From Allobosea psychrotolerans (GTDB lineage Bacteria > Pseudomonadota > Alphaproteobacteria > Rhizobiales > Beijerinckiaceae): 64,000 nucleotides of DNA. The position numbers were made by a program, and so were the translations under genes. Positions 16,604-24,779 of the stretch are shown here, piece after piece; positions within the stretch are counted from its first letter, which is position 1; each line of letters starts with the position of its first letter. The notes below the pieces were generated by a model. It had not been told where the DNA came from, ran no database searches, and saw only the letters and a list, made by a program, of their open reading frames with translations. The DNA lies in assembly GCF_002917105.1 (NCBI RefSeq), contig NZ_PQFZ01000018.1:47127-111126 (forward strand), read 5' to 3'.

Positions 16604-16813
16604 ATGATCCGCATCATCCCTATCACAATCCTGACCGCTTTGGCCTTGTCACTGGCAGGGTGCATCGAGAGCGATGGCTTCCAAGCCAGCATGGGCTCGA
16701 ATCCGGTATTCATGAGCACGTCGAAAGCGCAAGGCCAGCCTCTGGCGACACCGCTGAAGCCTTCGGCCAGCTCACCGGATTCGACCATCCGGATGGAGAA
16801 CCGGACCTTCTAG
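16604..16813 (+). CDS. Small lipoprotein
   Basis: 69 residues from ATG 16604, preceded by GAGG eight bases away. A short basic start, a hydrophobic core and the lipobox LAGC with Cys20 mark it as a lipoprotein. The mature part is Ser/Pro-rich and without a known domain. Function unknown. A second micro-lipoprotein with the same signal length lies 170 bases downstream. Confidence 0.65.
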   Translation: MIRIIPITILTALALSLAGCIESDGFQASMGSNPVFMSTSKAQGQPLATPLKPSASSPDSTIRMENRTF

Positions 16814-16984
16814 CCAAGCCGGCCGGCACGTCCCAGGGGGCGCCCTGCCGCCGGTGCGGCATCGACGGCTGGCCCCCTTCCCGCACGTGTTTGTGACTGG
16901 TCCAAGCGTAAGACAGCTTGCTTGACGAGGCGTCAGCATCGGCGGAAAGAAGAAGCGATCCGCTCACACCGAATGGAACTGCCG

Positions 16985-17125
16985 ATGATCCGCCTCAGCC
17001 GCCTCACCCTTGCTGCGCTCATGACGCTGGCGCTCGCCGCCTGCGCCACCACGCCGCCGCCGGATTTGACGCCGCCGGCCAAGAAGCGCCTCGACGCCAA
17101 GACGACACTCGAGAACCGCTACTGA
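16985..17125 (+). CDS. Very small lipoprotein
   Basis: 46 residues from ATG 16985; the longer frame to 16922 adds only a polar leader. The signal sequence ends in LAAC with Cys20, and the mature peptide of 27 residues is Pro/Lys-rich (PPPDLTPPAKKRLDAK). Entericidin-sized peptides of this kind are usually outer-membrane anchored, but no family is assigned. Its 3' end is nine bases from a strong inverted repeat shared with the convergent Lrp-type gene. Confidence 0.6.
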   Translation: MIRLSRLTLAALMTLALAACATTPPPDLTPPAKKRLDAKTTLENRY

Positions 17126-17133
17126 CGACTGCC

Positions 17134-17175
17134 GACCGAAGTGCCGCTCAGGCGTAGCCGAGCGGCACTTCGGTC
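17134..17175. terminator. Inverted repeat between convergent genes
   Basis: A perfect 16-base stem (GACCGAAGTGCCGCTC at 17134-17149 and its complement at 17160-17175) encloses a ten-base loop. The minus-side arm overlaps the last codons of the Lrp-type gene. No T-run follows on either strand, so it is a structural element that may block read-through rather than a textbook terminator. Confidence 0.5.
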
Positions 17176-17627
17176 GTGTCCTTGATTTCCTCCATGACGA
17201 AGCTCGCCGCGACATCGACCATGTCGATGCGGGCGATGAGACGTTGATAGAGCCTGTCATAGGCCGCGACGTCCGGCACGCGAGCCCGCAGAATGTAGTC
17301 GACCTCGCCCGAGGTGCGATAGGCGCCGACGATCTCCGGCAAGGCCCTGACCGTATCCCGGAACGCCTCCGCCCATTTGGCGCTGTGTTGGCTCGTCCGG
17401 ATCCGGATCAGCACAGTCAGCCCGGCATTGACCTTCGACGCCTCGACCAGCGCGACGCGGGCGCGGATGACGCCAGCTTCCTCCAGTAGCTTGATCCTGC
17501 GCCAGCAGGCATTGCGCGAAAGATTCACCAGCGCGGCAAGATCCTCGATGCTGCGGGTCGAATCGCGCTGCAACTCACGCAGGATGGCGAGATCGAACGG
17601 GTCGAGGCTCTGGCCTTGGGACGCCAT
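17148..17627 (-). CDS. Lrp/AsnC-family transcriptional regulator
   Basis: 159 residues from ATG 17627 (MASQGQSLDPFDLAIL). The N-terminal winged helix-turn-helix has LQRDSTRSIEDLAALVNLS and CWRRIKLLEEAGVI; residues 70-150 form the RAM ligand-binding and oligomerisation domain (GAYRTSGEVDYILRARVPD). Such proteins respond to amino acids and form octamers. The downstream region on the other strand holds the small lipoprotein, and the gene upstream is divergent, so self-regulation in the short gap is plausible. The ligand is unknown. Confidence 0.92.
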   Translation of the reverse strand: MASQGQSLDPFDLAILRELQRDSTRSIEDLAALVNLSRNACWRRIKLLEEAGVIRARVALVEASKVNAGLTVLIRIRTSQHSAKWAEAFRDTVRALPEIVGAYRTSGEVDYILRARVPDVAAYDRLYQRLIARIDMVDVAASFVMEEIKDTTEVPLGYA

Positions 17628-17731
17628 ACTGAATTCTGCCCTCCAATGGGGATATGATCCCGATATCCTGGATTTTTTTCTGATAATTGGGAAGCGATCT
17701 TCCTGCCGTATGGGCACTCTTTCGGCAGATG

Positions 17732-17780
17732 GAGCTGGATGCGAAACGATGGAAACCGGTTTTCGCACTCATCCGGCTCT
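17732..17780. repeat. Palindromic dispersed repeat (GGAACCGGTTTTCGC core)
   Basis: GGATGCGAAACGATGGAAACCGGTTTTCGCACTCATCC forms an imperfect inverted repeat. It is one copy of a family also seen at 19339, 30359, 33482, 33537, 53875, 54031 and 61653. Here it lies just upstream of the DUF6356-like gene. Confidence 0.7.
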
Positions 17781-17794
17781 GGGGGGAGAACGCG

Positions 17795-18049
17795 ATGCCA
17801 CAACCCAGCCTGGTCAGACTCTTCACGCAGCATCCCGAGACGGTCGGCGAGAGCTATGGCGAGCATTTCGGCGTCGCCATGCGCTATTCCGGGCGCATGT
17901 TCGCGGCCTCGTTTTGTGCCTTCGTCCATGCCTTCCTGCCCTTCTGCTTCGAGAAGACCGCCAGCACCATGGCGCGCCGGATGGTCGCCGACATGGATCG
18001 CCGCAGCGCCCATCCTGCAGGTCCAGTGCAGGCGGCTCCGGCGGAATAG
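17795..18049 (+). CDS. DUF6356-like small protein
   Basis: 84 residues from ATG 17795, chosen for the GGGGGGAGAA ribosome site; the in-frame extension to 17687 runs through the palindromic repeat and is not used. The start LVRLFTQHPETVGESYGEH and the hydrophobic centre AASFCAFVHAFLPFCFE match a small conserved alphaproteobacterial family of unknown function that I place near DUF6356. The central segment could be membrane-associated. Confidence 0.65.
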   Translation: MPQPSLVRLFTQHPETVGESYGEHFGVAMRYSGRMFAASFCAFVHAFLPFCFEKTASTMARRMVADMDRRSAHPAGPVQAAPAE

Positions 18050-18130
18050 ACTCGGCACGGCGACTTCACCGGCCTGTCACATCGTCCGATCATGGTCGCG
18101 CCAACGATAGCGCGACCAGGGACTGGACCG

Positions 18131-19303
18131 ATGATGAAAGCGACCTTGCTCAGTGCCACAATGCTGGCCGGCCTCGCCTGCGGCGCGCTGGGTGCGCCTG
18201 ACGCCATGGCCCAGACAGCCGCTCCGACCTTGTCGGGCCAGAAGCCGCTGATCGTCGGCCATCGCGGCGCCAGCGGCTACCGGCCCGAGCATACGCTCGA
18301 ATCCTACAAGCTCGCGATCGAACAGGGCGCGGACTTCATCGAGCCCGATCTCGTGGCGACGAAGGACGGCGTGCTGGTCGCGCGGCACGAGCCGATCATG
18401 AGCGGCACGACCGACGTCTCGACCAGGCCGGAATTCGCGGATCGCAAGACCACGCGCAAGATCGACGGCGTCGACACCACCGACTGGTTCGCCAGTGATT
18501 TCACACTCGCCGAGATCAAGACCCTGCGGGCCAAGCAGGCCTTTGCCGATCGCGACCAGTCGCATAACGGCAAATACGAGATTCCGACACTGCAGGAGAT
18601 CATCGACCTCGCCAAGGCCGAGAGCACGCGGCTCGGGCGCGTCATCGGCATCTATCCCGAGACCAAGCATTCGATCTTCCACGCCGCGATCGGCCTGCCG
18701 CTCGAGGACCGCCTGCTCGACGCGCTCAAGGCCGCCGGCTGGACCGAAAAATCCTCGCCCGTGATCATCCAGAGCTTCGAGACCGCGAATTTGAAGTATC
18801 TCCGCGGCAAGACGCAGCTGCGCCTGATCCAGCTCGTCGATGCCGACGATGTCGACAAGGACGGCGGCATCGTTCTGGCTGCCCCCTTCGACAAGCCCTA
18901 TGATTTCGTCGTCACCGGCGACAAGCGCAGCTTCAAGGATCTCGTCACGGCTGAAGGGCTGAAGGAGATCAGGACCTATGCCGACGGCGTCGCCCCCTGG
19001 AAGCCCTACATCCTGCCAGCCAAGCAGGTCCTGGGCGATGACGGCAAGCCACAGGATCTGAACAAGGATGGCGTGATCGACGAGCGCGACCGCGTGCTGC
19101 TGCCGGCGACCGATGTCGTCAGGAATGCCCACGCTGCCGGGCTCTTCGTCCATAGCTGGACCTTCCGCAGTGAGCCCAAGCGCCTGGCCTCGAATTACAA
19201 GGGCGATCCGGCCGCCGAATACAAGGCGTTCTTCGCGCTTGGCATCGACGGGCTGTTCTCGGATTTCCCGGACGCGGCCGTGAAAGCGCGTGACGGCAAA
19301 TAA
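18131..19303 (+). CDS. glpQ: Periplasmic glycerophosphodiester phosphodiesterase
   Basis: 390 residues from the ATGATG at 18131. A signal peptide (to about residue 28, ending DAMAQ) is followed by the TIM-barrel GDPD domain. The active-site HRGASGYRPEHT, the metal ligands in DFIEPDLVATKDGVLVARHE and the second His are all present. A long mid insertion and a Ca-like DLNKDGVIDERDR loop near the C-terminus resemble GlpQ, which hydrolyses deacylated phospholipids to glycerol 3-phosphate. The gene is single, with no glpT nearby. A repeat cluster follows directly. Confidence 0.93.
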   Translation: MMKATLLSATMLAGLACGALGAPDAMAQTAAPTLSGQKPLIVGHRGASGYRPEHTLESYKLAIEQGADFIEPDLVATKDGVLVARHEPIMSGTTDVSTRPEFADRKTTRKIDGVDTTDWFASDFTLAEIKTLRAKQAFADRDQSHNGKYEIPTLQEIIDLAKAESTRLGRVIGIYPETKHSIFHAAIGLPLEDRLLDALKAAGWTEKSSPVIIQSFETANLKYLRGKTQLRLIQLVDADDVDKDGGIVLAAPFDKPYDFVVTGDKRSFKDLVTAEGLKEIRTYADGVAPWKPYILPAKQVLGDDGKPQDLNKDGVIDERDRVLLPATDVVRNAHAAGLFVHSWTFRSEPKRLASNYKGDPAAEYKAFFALGIDGLFSDFPDAAVKARDGK

Positions 19304-19323
19304 GCTGCCAAACCGCGCACAAA

Positions 19324-19481
19324 AAAGGCCGCCCCGCGCTAGAGCTGGATGCGAAAAAGTGGGAACCGGTTTTTCGCACCGATCCTGCTCTAACTCTTTG
19401 ATGAGAGACGGATTCAGATTTCAGACCGGGTCACCTTGTGACCCGGTCTGAAATCATCCGGCTCTAGCGGGACGGCCTTTC
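19324..19481. repeat. Compound palindromic element
   Basis: Outer arms AAGGCCGCCCCGCGCTAGAGC (19326-19345) and GCTCTAGCGGGACGGCCTT (19462-19480) can pair imperfectly. Nested inside are a copy of the GGGAACCGGTTTTTCG repeat (19339-19392) and a perfect 18-base stem, GATTTCAGACCGGGTCAC at 19417-19434 with its complement at 19438-19455. The element stands between two unrelated genes and could end transcription of the phosphodiesterase. Confidence 0.75.
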
Positions 19482-19512
19482 GATTCGGGTTTCGCCGACG
19501 CTGAGCGGTCGA

Positions 19513-19818
19513 TCAGCTGCAGACGCGCTGCCTCGTCTTGATCACGCCACGCCGCGTCTCTTCGCGCGTGATGACCGTGCGGCAGCGCGGGCGGTCGCGG
19601 AATTCGACGCGACGACGATCGTCGCGTCGATAATAGCCACGGTCCGAGCGACGCTCGAAACCGTCGCGGTCATCACGGCGAACTTCGCGCTCGATGATGC
19701 GCTCGCTCGGGCCGCGTGTCTCGACGCCGACGCCGCCGGGCCCGATGTTGATCGACTGGGCATAGGCACCGCCTGTCATCACGAGAGTGCCGATGAGAGC
19801 GGGAATAAAGCGGTTCAT
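19513..19818 (-). CDS. Exported Arg/Asp-rich hypothetical protein
   Basis: 101 residues from ATG 19818, with GGAGGAAACACC upstream. A signal peptide ends at AYA before Gln21. The mature part is packed with charged pairs (RRDDRDGFERRSDRG, RRDDRRRVEFRD) and has two Cys near the C-terminus (PRCRT and RVCS) that could form a disulfide in the periplasm. The function is not recognised. Similar short exported proteins are common in this order. Confidence 0.7.
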   Translation of the reverse strand: MNRFIPALIGTLVMTGGAYAQSINIGPGGVGVETRGPSERIIEREVRRDDRDGFERRSDRGYYRRDDRRRVEFRDRPRCRTVITREETRRGVIKTRQRVCS

Positions 19819-19941
19819 GGTGTTTCCTCCGGTTGGTTGATCAACCCACCGGGCAGTGCTTTGTTCCGACTAGTCGCAGTTTACCACCCGCCCTGCCCCC
19901 AGGGCGGTAATAAAATCGCCCGTCGACAATTATTCAGTCGC

Positions 19942-19978
19942 AACAAAAAATGGCGCACCGGAAGAATCGGTGCGCCAT
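19942..19978 (-). terminator. Rho-independent terminator of the amino-acid transporter operon
   Basis: On the minus strand a perfect 11-base stem (ATGGCGCACCG / CGGTGCGCCAT, arms 19950-19960 and 19968-19978, 7-base loop) is followed by a T-run (TTTTTTG). It begins 30 bases after the aapP stop. Confidence 0.85.
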
Positions 19979-20008
19979 CGGAAAGATCTTAATCTGCCGA
20001 AATCGAGC

Positions 20009-20806
20009 TCAGTGCAGGATCTGGCTCAGGAAGAGCTTCGTGCGCTCATGCTGCGGGTTCTTGAAGAAGGCGTTGGGTTCGTTCATTTCGACGATCTGCC
20101 CGGCATCCATGAAAATGACCCGGTCGGCGACCTGGCGGGCAAAGCCCATCTCGTGGGTGACGCAGAGCATGGTCATGCCCTCATCGGCGAGCGAAACCAT
20201 GGTGTCGAGCACCTCCTTGACCATCTCGGGATCGAGCGCCGAGGTCGGCTCGTCGAACAGCATGATCTTGGGGCTCATGCAGAGCGAGCGCGCGATGGCG
20301 ACGCGCTGCTGCTGGCCGCCCGAGAGCTGGCCGGGATATTTCGCGGCCTGCTCGGGAATCTTGACGCGCTTGAGATAGTGCATGCCGATCTCCTCCGCGT
20401 CCTTCTTGGGCATCTTGCGGACCCAGATCGGCGCCAGCGTCAGGTTCTCGAGGATCGTCAGATGCGGGAACAGGTTGAAGTGCTGGAACACCATGCCGAC
20501 ATCGCGGCGGATCTCGTCGATCTTCTTCAGATCGTTGGTGAGTTCGGTGCCGTCGACGATGATCGAGCCCTTCTGGTGCTCTTCCAGGCGGTTGATGCAG
20601 CGGATCATCGTCGACTTGCCGGAGCCCGACGGTCCGCAGATCACCAGCTTCTCGCCGCGCTCGACCTTCAGGTTGATGTCGCGCAGCACGTGGAACTCGC
20701 CGTACCACTTGTTGACGCCGATCATCTCAACCGCGGTCGGAGTGTTCAGCGAGGTCTGCTTCAGCGCGGCGGGGCGGCTCGCGGTATTCGTTTCTGCCAT
20801 GGTCAT
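20009..20806 (-). CDS. aapP: Amino-acid ABC transporter ATP-binding protein
   Basis: 265 residues from ATG 20806, with AAGGGA nine bases upstream; the second Met at 20800 is also possible. Walker A GPSGSGKST, the Q-loop, LSGGQQQRVAIAR signature, Walker B IMLFDEPTSALDP and the His switch (CVTHEMGF) are all present. It belongs to the polar-amino-acid (HisP/GlnQ/AapP) group and powers uptake by AapQM. It is the last gene of the operon and is followed by a strong terminator. Overlong frames upstream of it run antisense to nothing and only shadow aapM. Confidence 0.97.
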   Translation of the reverse strand: MTMAETNTASRPAALKQTSLNTPTAVEMIGVNKWYGEFHVLRDINLKVERGEKLVICGPSGSGKSTMIRCINRLEEHQKGSIIVDGTELTNDLKKIDEIRRDVGMVFQHFNLFPHLTILENLTLAPIWVRKMPKKDAEEIGMHYLKRVKIPEQAAKYPGQLSGGQQQRVAIARSLCMSPKIMLFDEPTSALDPEMVKEVLDTMVSLADEGMTMLCVTHEMGFARQVADRVIFMDAGQIVEMNEPNAFFKNPQHERTKLFLSQILH

Positions 20807-20820
20807 GTTGGTTGGTCCCT

Positions 20821-22200
20821 TCAGCGCTTCTGACCGGCGGCCATCCGCTTCTCGACCGAGATCGAGTAGCGCGACATCCCCCAGCAACACAGGAAATAGA
20901 ACATTGCGGCGAAGGCATAGCCAGTCGCTCGCGTGGTCGGCGTCGCCCAGGTCGGATCGACCAGGGTGGCTTCGATGGTGCGCAGGAAGTCGAAGATGCC
21001 GACGATGGTGACCAGCGTCGTATCCTTGAACAGCCCGATGAACGTATTGACGATGCCCGGAATGACGATGCGCAGCGCCTGGGGCAGGATGATCAGCCGC
21101 ATCATCTGCCAGTAACCCAGACCGAGCGACATCGCTCCTTCGTACTGGCCCTTCGGCATCGCCTGCAGGCCGCCGCGAATTACCTCCGCCATATAGGCGG
21201 CGGCGAAGAGTGCGACGCCGACCAGCGGCCGCAGCAGCCGATCCGGCGAATATTCCTGCGGCACGAACAGCGGCAGCATGGTGTTGGCCATGAACAGCAC
21301 CGTGATCAGCGGCACGCCGCGGACGAACTCGATGAAGATCACCGAGAGGAGCTGGATGATCGGCAGCTTCGAGCGCCGTCCCAGCGCCAGGATGACACCA
21401 AGCGGCAGCGAGAAGACGATGCCGACCGCCGCGATCAGGAAGGTCACCGTCATGCCGCCCCAGAGGCCGGTGTCGACACGCGGCAGGCCGATCTTGTCGG
21501 CCAGGATCGCGATCAGGCCGAAGACGACCAGCGACAGCAGGATCAGGCGCTTGGGCCGGTAGAAGCGCTTCCAGGGCGGCTGCGCCTCCTCGACAGCCAG
21601 GAAGGCAGGGCCGATCCAGAACCGCGCCAGGGCCGGCACGAAGGACAGCACCAGATAGATCACCATCAGCACCAGCGTCAGGCCGATGAGCCAGCGCAGG
21701 AAGCCTTCGGCATTGGGGCCGCCGAGCAGCAGCACATAGGCACCAATCGGCAGTATGACGAAGAAGAAGAAGAGGCCGACCTTCTTCAGCGGCGCCCTTT
21801 CCCAGAGCAGCCAGAGCACGCCGAGTGCAAACATCGCGAAAACGATGTTGACGCGCCAGCGCTGCGGCACCGGATAGGAGCCGTAGATGAAGTACTGGAA
21901 ACGGTCGGCGATATAGGCCCAGCACGCGCCGACCGGACGGCCGATCTTGTCGGCCAGGCATGCATCGCGATTGGTGCCGCTCCAGACGGCGTCGATGAAG
22001 TAGAACCGTATCATCTCCGGCACCGTGGTCACGACGATGTAGACGCATAGCAGCGTCAGGATCGAATTGACCGGGCCGGAGAACAGGTTGGTGCGGATCC
22101 AGGCGATCGGCCCCGCCACCGAGAGCGGCGGGGTTTCCTGCGCCAGCGCCTCTTTGCGGACGAAGGCGAATGGTGCGTTTTCGGTGGTTGCATCGGTCAT
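20821..22200 (-). CDS. aapM: Amino-acid ABC transporter permease, M subunit
   Basis: 459 residues from ATG 22200. The conserved permease core lies in the last 220 residues and holds the EAA loop (EVIRGGLQAMPKGQYEGAMSLGL). An N-terminal half with about four extra hydrophobic segments makes it longer than typical polar-amino-acid permeases, as known for the AapM/BztC group. It forms a heterodimer with AapQ in the inner membrane. Spacing is ten bases from aapQ and 14 bases to aapP, consistent with one transcript. Confidence 0.95.
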   Translation of the reverse strand: MTDATTENAPFAFVRKEALAQETPPLSVAGPIAWIRTNLFSGPVNSILTLLCVYIVVTTVPEMIRFYFIDAVWSGTNRDACLADKIGRPVGACWAYIADRFQYFIYGSYPVPQRWRVNIVFAMFALGVLWLLWERAPLKKVGLFFFFVILPIGAYVLLLGGPNAEGFLRWLIGLTLVLMVIYLVLSFVPALARFWIGPAFLAVEEAQPPWKRFYRPKRLILLSLVVFGLIAILADKIGLPRVDTGLWGGMTVTFLIAAVGIVFSLPLGVILALGRRSKLPIIQLLSVIFIEFVRGVPLITVLFMANTMLPLFVPQEYSPDRLLRPLVGVALFAAAYMAEVIRGGLQAMPKGQYEGAMSLGLGYWQMMRLIILPQALRIVIPGIVNTFIGLFKDTTLVTIVGIFDFLRTIEATLVDPTWATPTTRATGYAFAAMFYFLCCWGMSRYSISVEKRMAAGQKR

Positions 22201-22210
22201 CGTAGCGCCC

Positions 22211-23404
22211 TCACCGTTCCACCAGCGCCATGCGCTTATTGTAGATATTCATGAAAAACGAGGTGACGAGCGAGATCGTGAGATAGACCGCCATGGTGAT
22301 CGCGACCACCTCGACCGCCTGCCCGGTCTGGTTCAGCACCGTGCCGGTAAAGACCTGGACGAGATCGGGATAGCCGATCGCGACCGCCAGCGAGGAGTTC
22401 TTGGTCAGGTTGAGGTAGTTCGAAGTCAGGGGCGGGATGATCACCCGCATGGCCTGCGGGATGACGACGAGCTTCAAGGTCGGCCCGGCGCGCAGCCCCA
22501 GCGCATTGGCGGCCTCGGTCTGTCCTTTCGAGACGGCGAGAATGCCGGCACGCACGACCTCGGCGATGAAGCCCGCGGTATAGGTCGTCAGACCCAGCAG
22601 CAGCGCGACGAATTCCGGGAAGATCTGGATGCCGCCGCGCAGGTTGAAGCCGGCGATCTCCGGATAGACGAACGAGATCGGGCGGCCGGTGACGAGGTAG
22701 ACGAAGAACGGCAGCACCACGATCAAGCCGAGCGCGATCCAGCCGACAGGATACTGCTTGCCGGTCGCCTCCTGCTGCTTGCGGGCCCAGACGCGGAAGA
22801 TGATCGAGGCAACGATGCCGATCAGGAACGTCCAGATAATGACTGAGCCGCCGGGACCGAGCTGAGGGTCCGGAAGATAGAGGCCGCGATTGTTGAGCAA
22901 CGCACCCGCCGGCAATTCGATCGACTGGCGCGGATTGGGCAGCGGCTTCAGCACCGCGTTGTACCAGAAGAACAATTGCAGCAGCAGCGGCAGGTTGCGG
23001 ATGACCTCGACATAGATCATCGCGAGCTTCGACAGCACCCAATTGCTGGAGAGCCGGGCCACGCCGACGAAGAAGCCGAGGAAGGTCGACAGCACGATGC
23101 CGATCGAAGCGACCAGCAGCGTGTTCAGAAGGCCGACATAGAAAGCCTCGCCATAGGTCGAGCCCGAGGCGCTGAATGGGATCAGCTTCTGGTTGACGTC
23201 GAAACCCGCGGCATTGTGCCAGAATCCGAAGCCGGACGCGATCTTCTGCGCGCGCAGATTGGTGATGGCGTTCGACGCGGCCGAATAGAGCAGGAAGCCG
23301 ACAACGGCGAGCAGGGCCAGCTGGTAGACATAGCCCCTTATCTTGGGATCGTAGAGCAGCGAGGCCTTGCCCGGCTGAACCGTCTCGGTCGGAATGGTCG
23401 ACAC
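22211..23404 (-). CDS. aapQ: Amino-acid ABC transporter permease, Q subunit
   Basis: 397 residues from GTG 23404, with AAGGG upstream. The hydrophobic N-terminal helix is followed by a large periplasmic segment (NAAGFDVNQKLIPFSASGSTYG), as in AapQ/BztB, and by a permease core with the EAA loop (EVVRAGILAVSKGQTEAANALGL). It pairs with AapM. A 203-base gap with a palindromic repeat separates it from the last binding-protein gene, the usual point where expression of binding protein and permeases diverges. Confidence 0.95.
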   Translation of the reverse strand: MSTIPTETVQPGKASLLYDPKIRGYVYQLALLAVVGFLLYSAASNAITNLRAQKIASGFGFWHNAAGFDVNQKLIPFSASGSTYGEAFYVGLLNTLLVASIGIVLSTFLGFFVGVARLSSNWVLSKLAMIYVEVIRNLPLLLQLFFWYNAVLKPLPNPRQSIELPAGALLNNRGLYLPDPQLGPGGSVIIWTFLIGIVASIIFRVWARKQQEATGKQYPVGWIALGLIVVLPFFVYLVTGRPISFVYPEIAGFNLRGGIQIFPEFVALLLGLTTYTAGFIAEVVRAGILAVSKGQTEAANALGLRAGPTLKLVVIPQAMRVIIPPLTSNYLNLTKNSSLAVAIGYPDLVQVFTGTVLNQTGQAVEVVAITMAVYLTISLVTSFFMNIYNKRMALVER

Positions 23405-23502
23405 GTGTTACGCCCTTTTTTGTTTTGATTGCGGCAGGTGAACCGGCGGCGGCCTCGACCGCCACCGGATGTTTCCTTCTGATCTCAGACCTTCGCGCTA
23501 GA

Positions 23503-23602
23503 CCAATTTCCGATCCGAATGGATCGCTCAATTGCTCTAGGCCATTGTTTTAACGCGTTTTTTCACGAGAATCGGTATTCAGTCGCTCAAAAACGCGCTA
23601 GA
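23503..23602. repeat. Palindromic repeat between aapJ and aapQ
   Basis: The segment contains CTAGACCAATTTCCGATCCGAA and a run AACGCGTTTTTTCACGAGAATCGG, bracketed by GCGCTAGA-type ends and AAAACGCGCTAGAGCG. It resembles composite elements of this order (bimodular palindromes) rather than a terminator. It sits in the only long gap between binding-protein and permease genes. Confidence 0.6.
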
Positions 23603-23607
23603 GCGCC

Positions 23608-24630
23608 TCAACGGATCGGCGGTGCGTATTGCAAACCCCCTTTGGTCCACAGCGCGTTCTGACCGCGCGCGATCTTCAGTGGCGAGCCCGCGCCGACATT
23701 CTTCTCGAAAACCTCGCCATAGTTCCCGACAAGTTTGACGATGCGATAAGCCCAATCATTGCTCAAGCCCATCGGCTCGCCGAACTTGCCCTCGGTGCCG
23801 ACGAAGCGCCTGATCTCGGGGTTCTCCGATTTCAGCATCTCATCGACATTGGCCTTGGTGATGCCAAGCTCCTCGGCGTTCAACATGGCGTTATGCGTCC
23901 ATTTGACGACATCGAGCCAATTGTCGTCGCCATGGCGGACAACCGGACCCAGCGGCTCCTTCGAGATGATCTCGGGCAGCACGATATGGTCCGTCGGAAC
24001 CTGAAGCTTCAGGCGCTCGGCATAAAGACCTGATGAGTCCGTGGTGAAGGCGTCGCAGCGGCCGGATTCATAGGCCTTGATCGTCTCATCGCCGCTGCTG
24101 AAGGCCACGACCTCGTACTTCATCTTGTTGGCGCGGAAGAAGTCGGCGAGGTTCAGTTCGGTGGTCGTGCCTTGCGCGACGCAGACAGAAGCGCCGGCGA
24201 GCTTGAGTGCCGAATCGATACCGAGCTTCTTGCGGACCATGAAGCCCTGGCCGTCGAAATAATTGATGCCCGCGAAGTTGAGACCGAGCGAGGTATCGCG
24301 CGACAAGGTCCAGGTCGTGGTGCGCGAGAGCAGATCGACCTCGCCGGCCTGGAGCGCGGTGAAGCGGTCCTTCGACGAGAGCGGCACGAACTTGACCTTC
24401 TGCGGGTCGTTGAAGATCGCCGCCGCCAAGGCGCGGCAAAGATCGACGTCGATGCCTGTATAATTGCCCTGCGCATCGGGCATCGCGAAACCGGCGAGGC
24501 CCGGGCTCGTGCCGCATGTGACGACGCCCCTCGCCTTGATCTGCGGAAGCAACCCTGTCTGGGCCTGGGCAACCCCCGCGCCGAGAGCGAGCGATGCGAG
24601 CACGAGTGCTGACGTGACGGCTTTTTTCAT
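23608..24630 (-). CDS. aapJ: Amino-acid ABC transporter substrate-binding protein, copy 4 in transcription order
   Basis: 340 residues from ATG 24630, with AGGGGAACGC before it. A signal peptide ends near AQA-Q21. The mature protein has the AapJ pattern: CGTSPGLAGFAMPDAQGNY, VDLCRALAAAIF, DLLSRTTTWTLSRDTS, QGTTTELNLADFFR and the C-terminal GKFGEPMGLSNDWAYR. This copy lies directly before the permease genes. It differs from the others at several pocket-near positions, such as NYFDGQGF for NYYDGQGF. The substrate is probably an L-amino acid, as for AapJ, though the copies may differ. Confidence 0.95.
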   Translation of the reverse strand: MKKAVTSALVLASLALGAGVAQAQTGLLPQIKARGVVTCGTSPGLAGFAMPDAQGNYTGIDVDLCRALAAAIFNDPQKVKFVPLSSKDRFTALQAGEVDLLSRTTTWTLSRDTSLGLNFAGINYFDGQGFMVRKKLGIDSALKLAGASVCVAQGTTTELNLADFFRANKMKYEVVAFSSGDETIKAYESGRCDAFTTDSSGLYAERLKLQVPTDHIVLPEIISKEPLGPVVRHGDDNWLDVVKWTHNAMLNAEELGITKANVDEMLKSENPEIRRFVGTEGKFGEPMGLSNDWAYRIVKLVGNYGEVFEKNVGAGSPLKIARGQNALWTKGGLQYAPPIR

Positions 24631-24641
24631 TGCGTTCCCCT

Positions 24642-24675
24642 GTTTTAGGTGCGGGCTTGCGCCCGCACCTAAAAC
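24642..24675. repeat. Hairpin directly upstream of aapJ copy 4
   Basis: A perfect 15-base stem (GTTTTAGGTGCGGGC and GCCCGCACCTAAAAC) with loop TTGC ends 12 bases before the start codon. It lies just ahead of the AGGGGA ribosome site and in the 149-base gap after the previous gene. It could stabilise the downstream RNA after processing (inference). Confidence 0.75.
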
Positions 24676-24779
24676 GCTTAGCAAGTCCCGGACCATGCGC
24701 TTTCGATGCGTAACGGACGGCGCGGGACCGGGATCGATACGGCGCCGGCACGGGGCCGACGCCGATCGCTCGCGATGCT

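Noticed and set aside
17687..17794. Longer start for the DUF6356-like gene
   Set aside because: The extra 36 codons are made of a palindromic repeat; the strong ribosome site is before 17795.
20009..22048. A single 679-codon frame covering aapP and aapM
   Set aside because: The upper two thirds are out of frame with the true aapM gene; only the last 265 codons (from 20806) make the ATPase.
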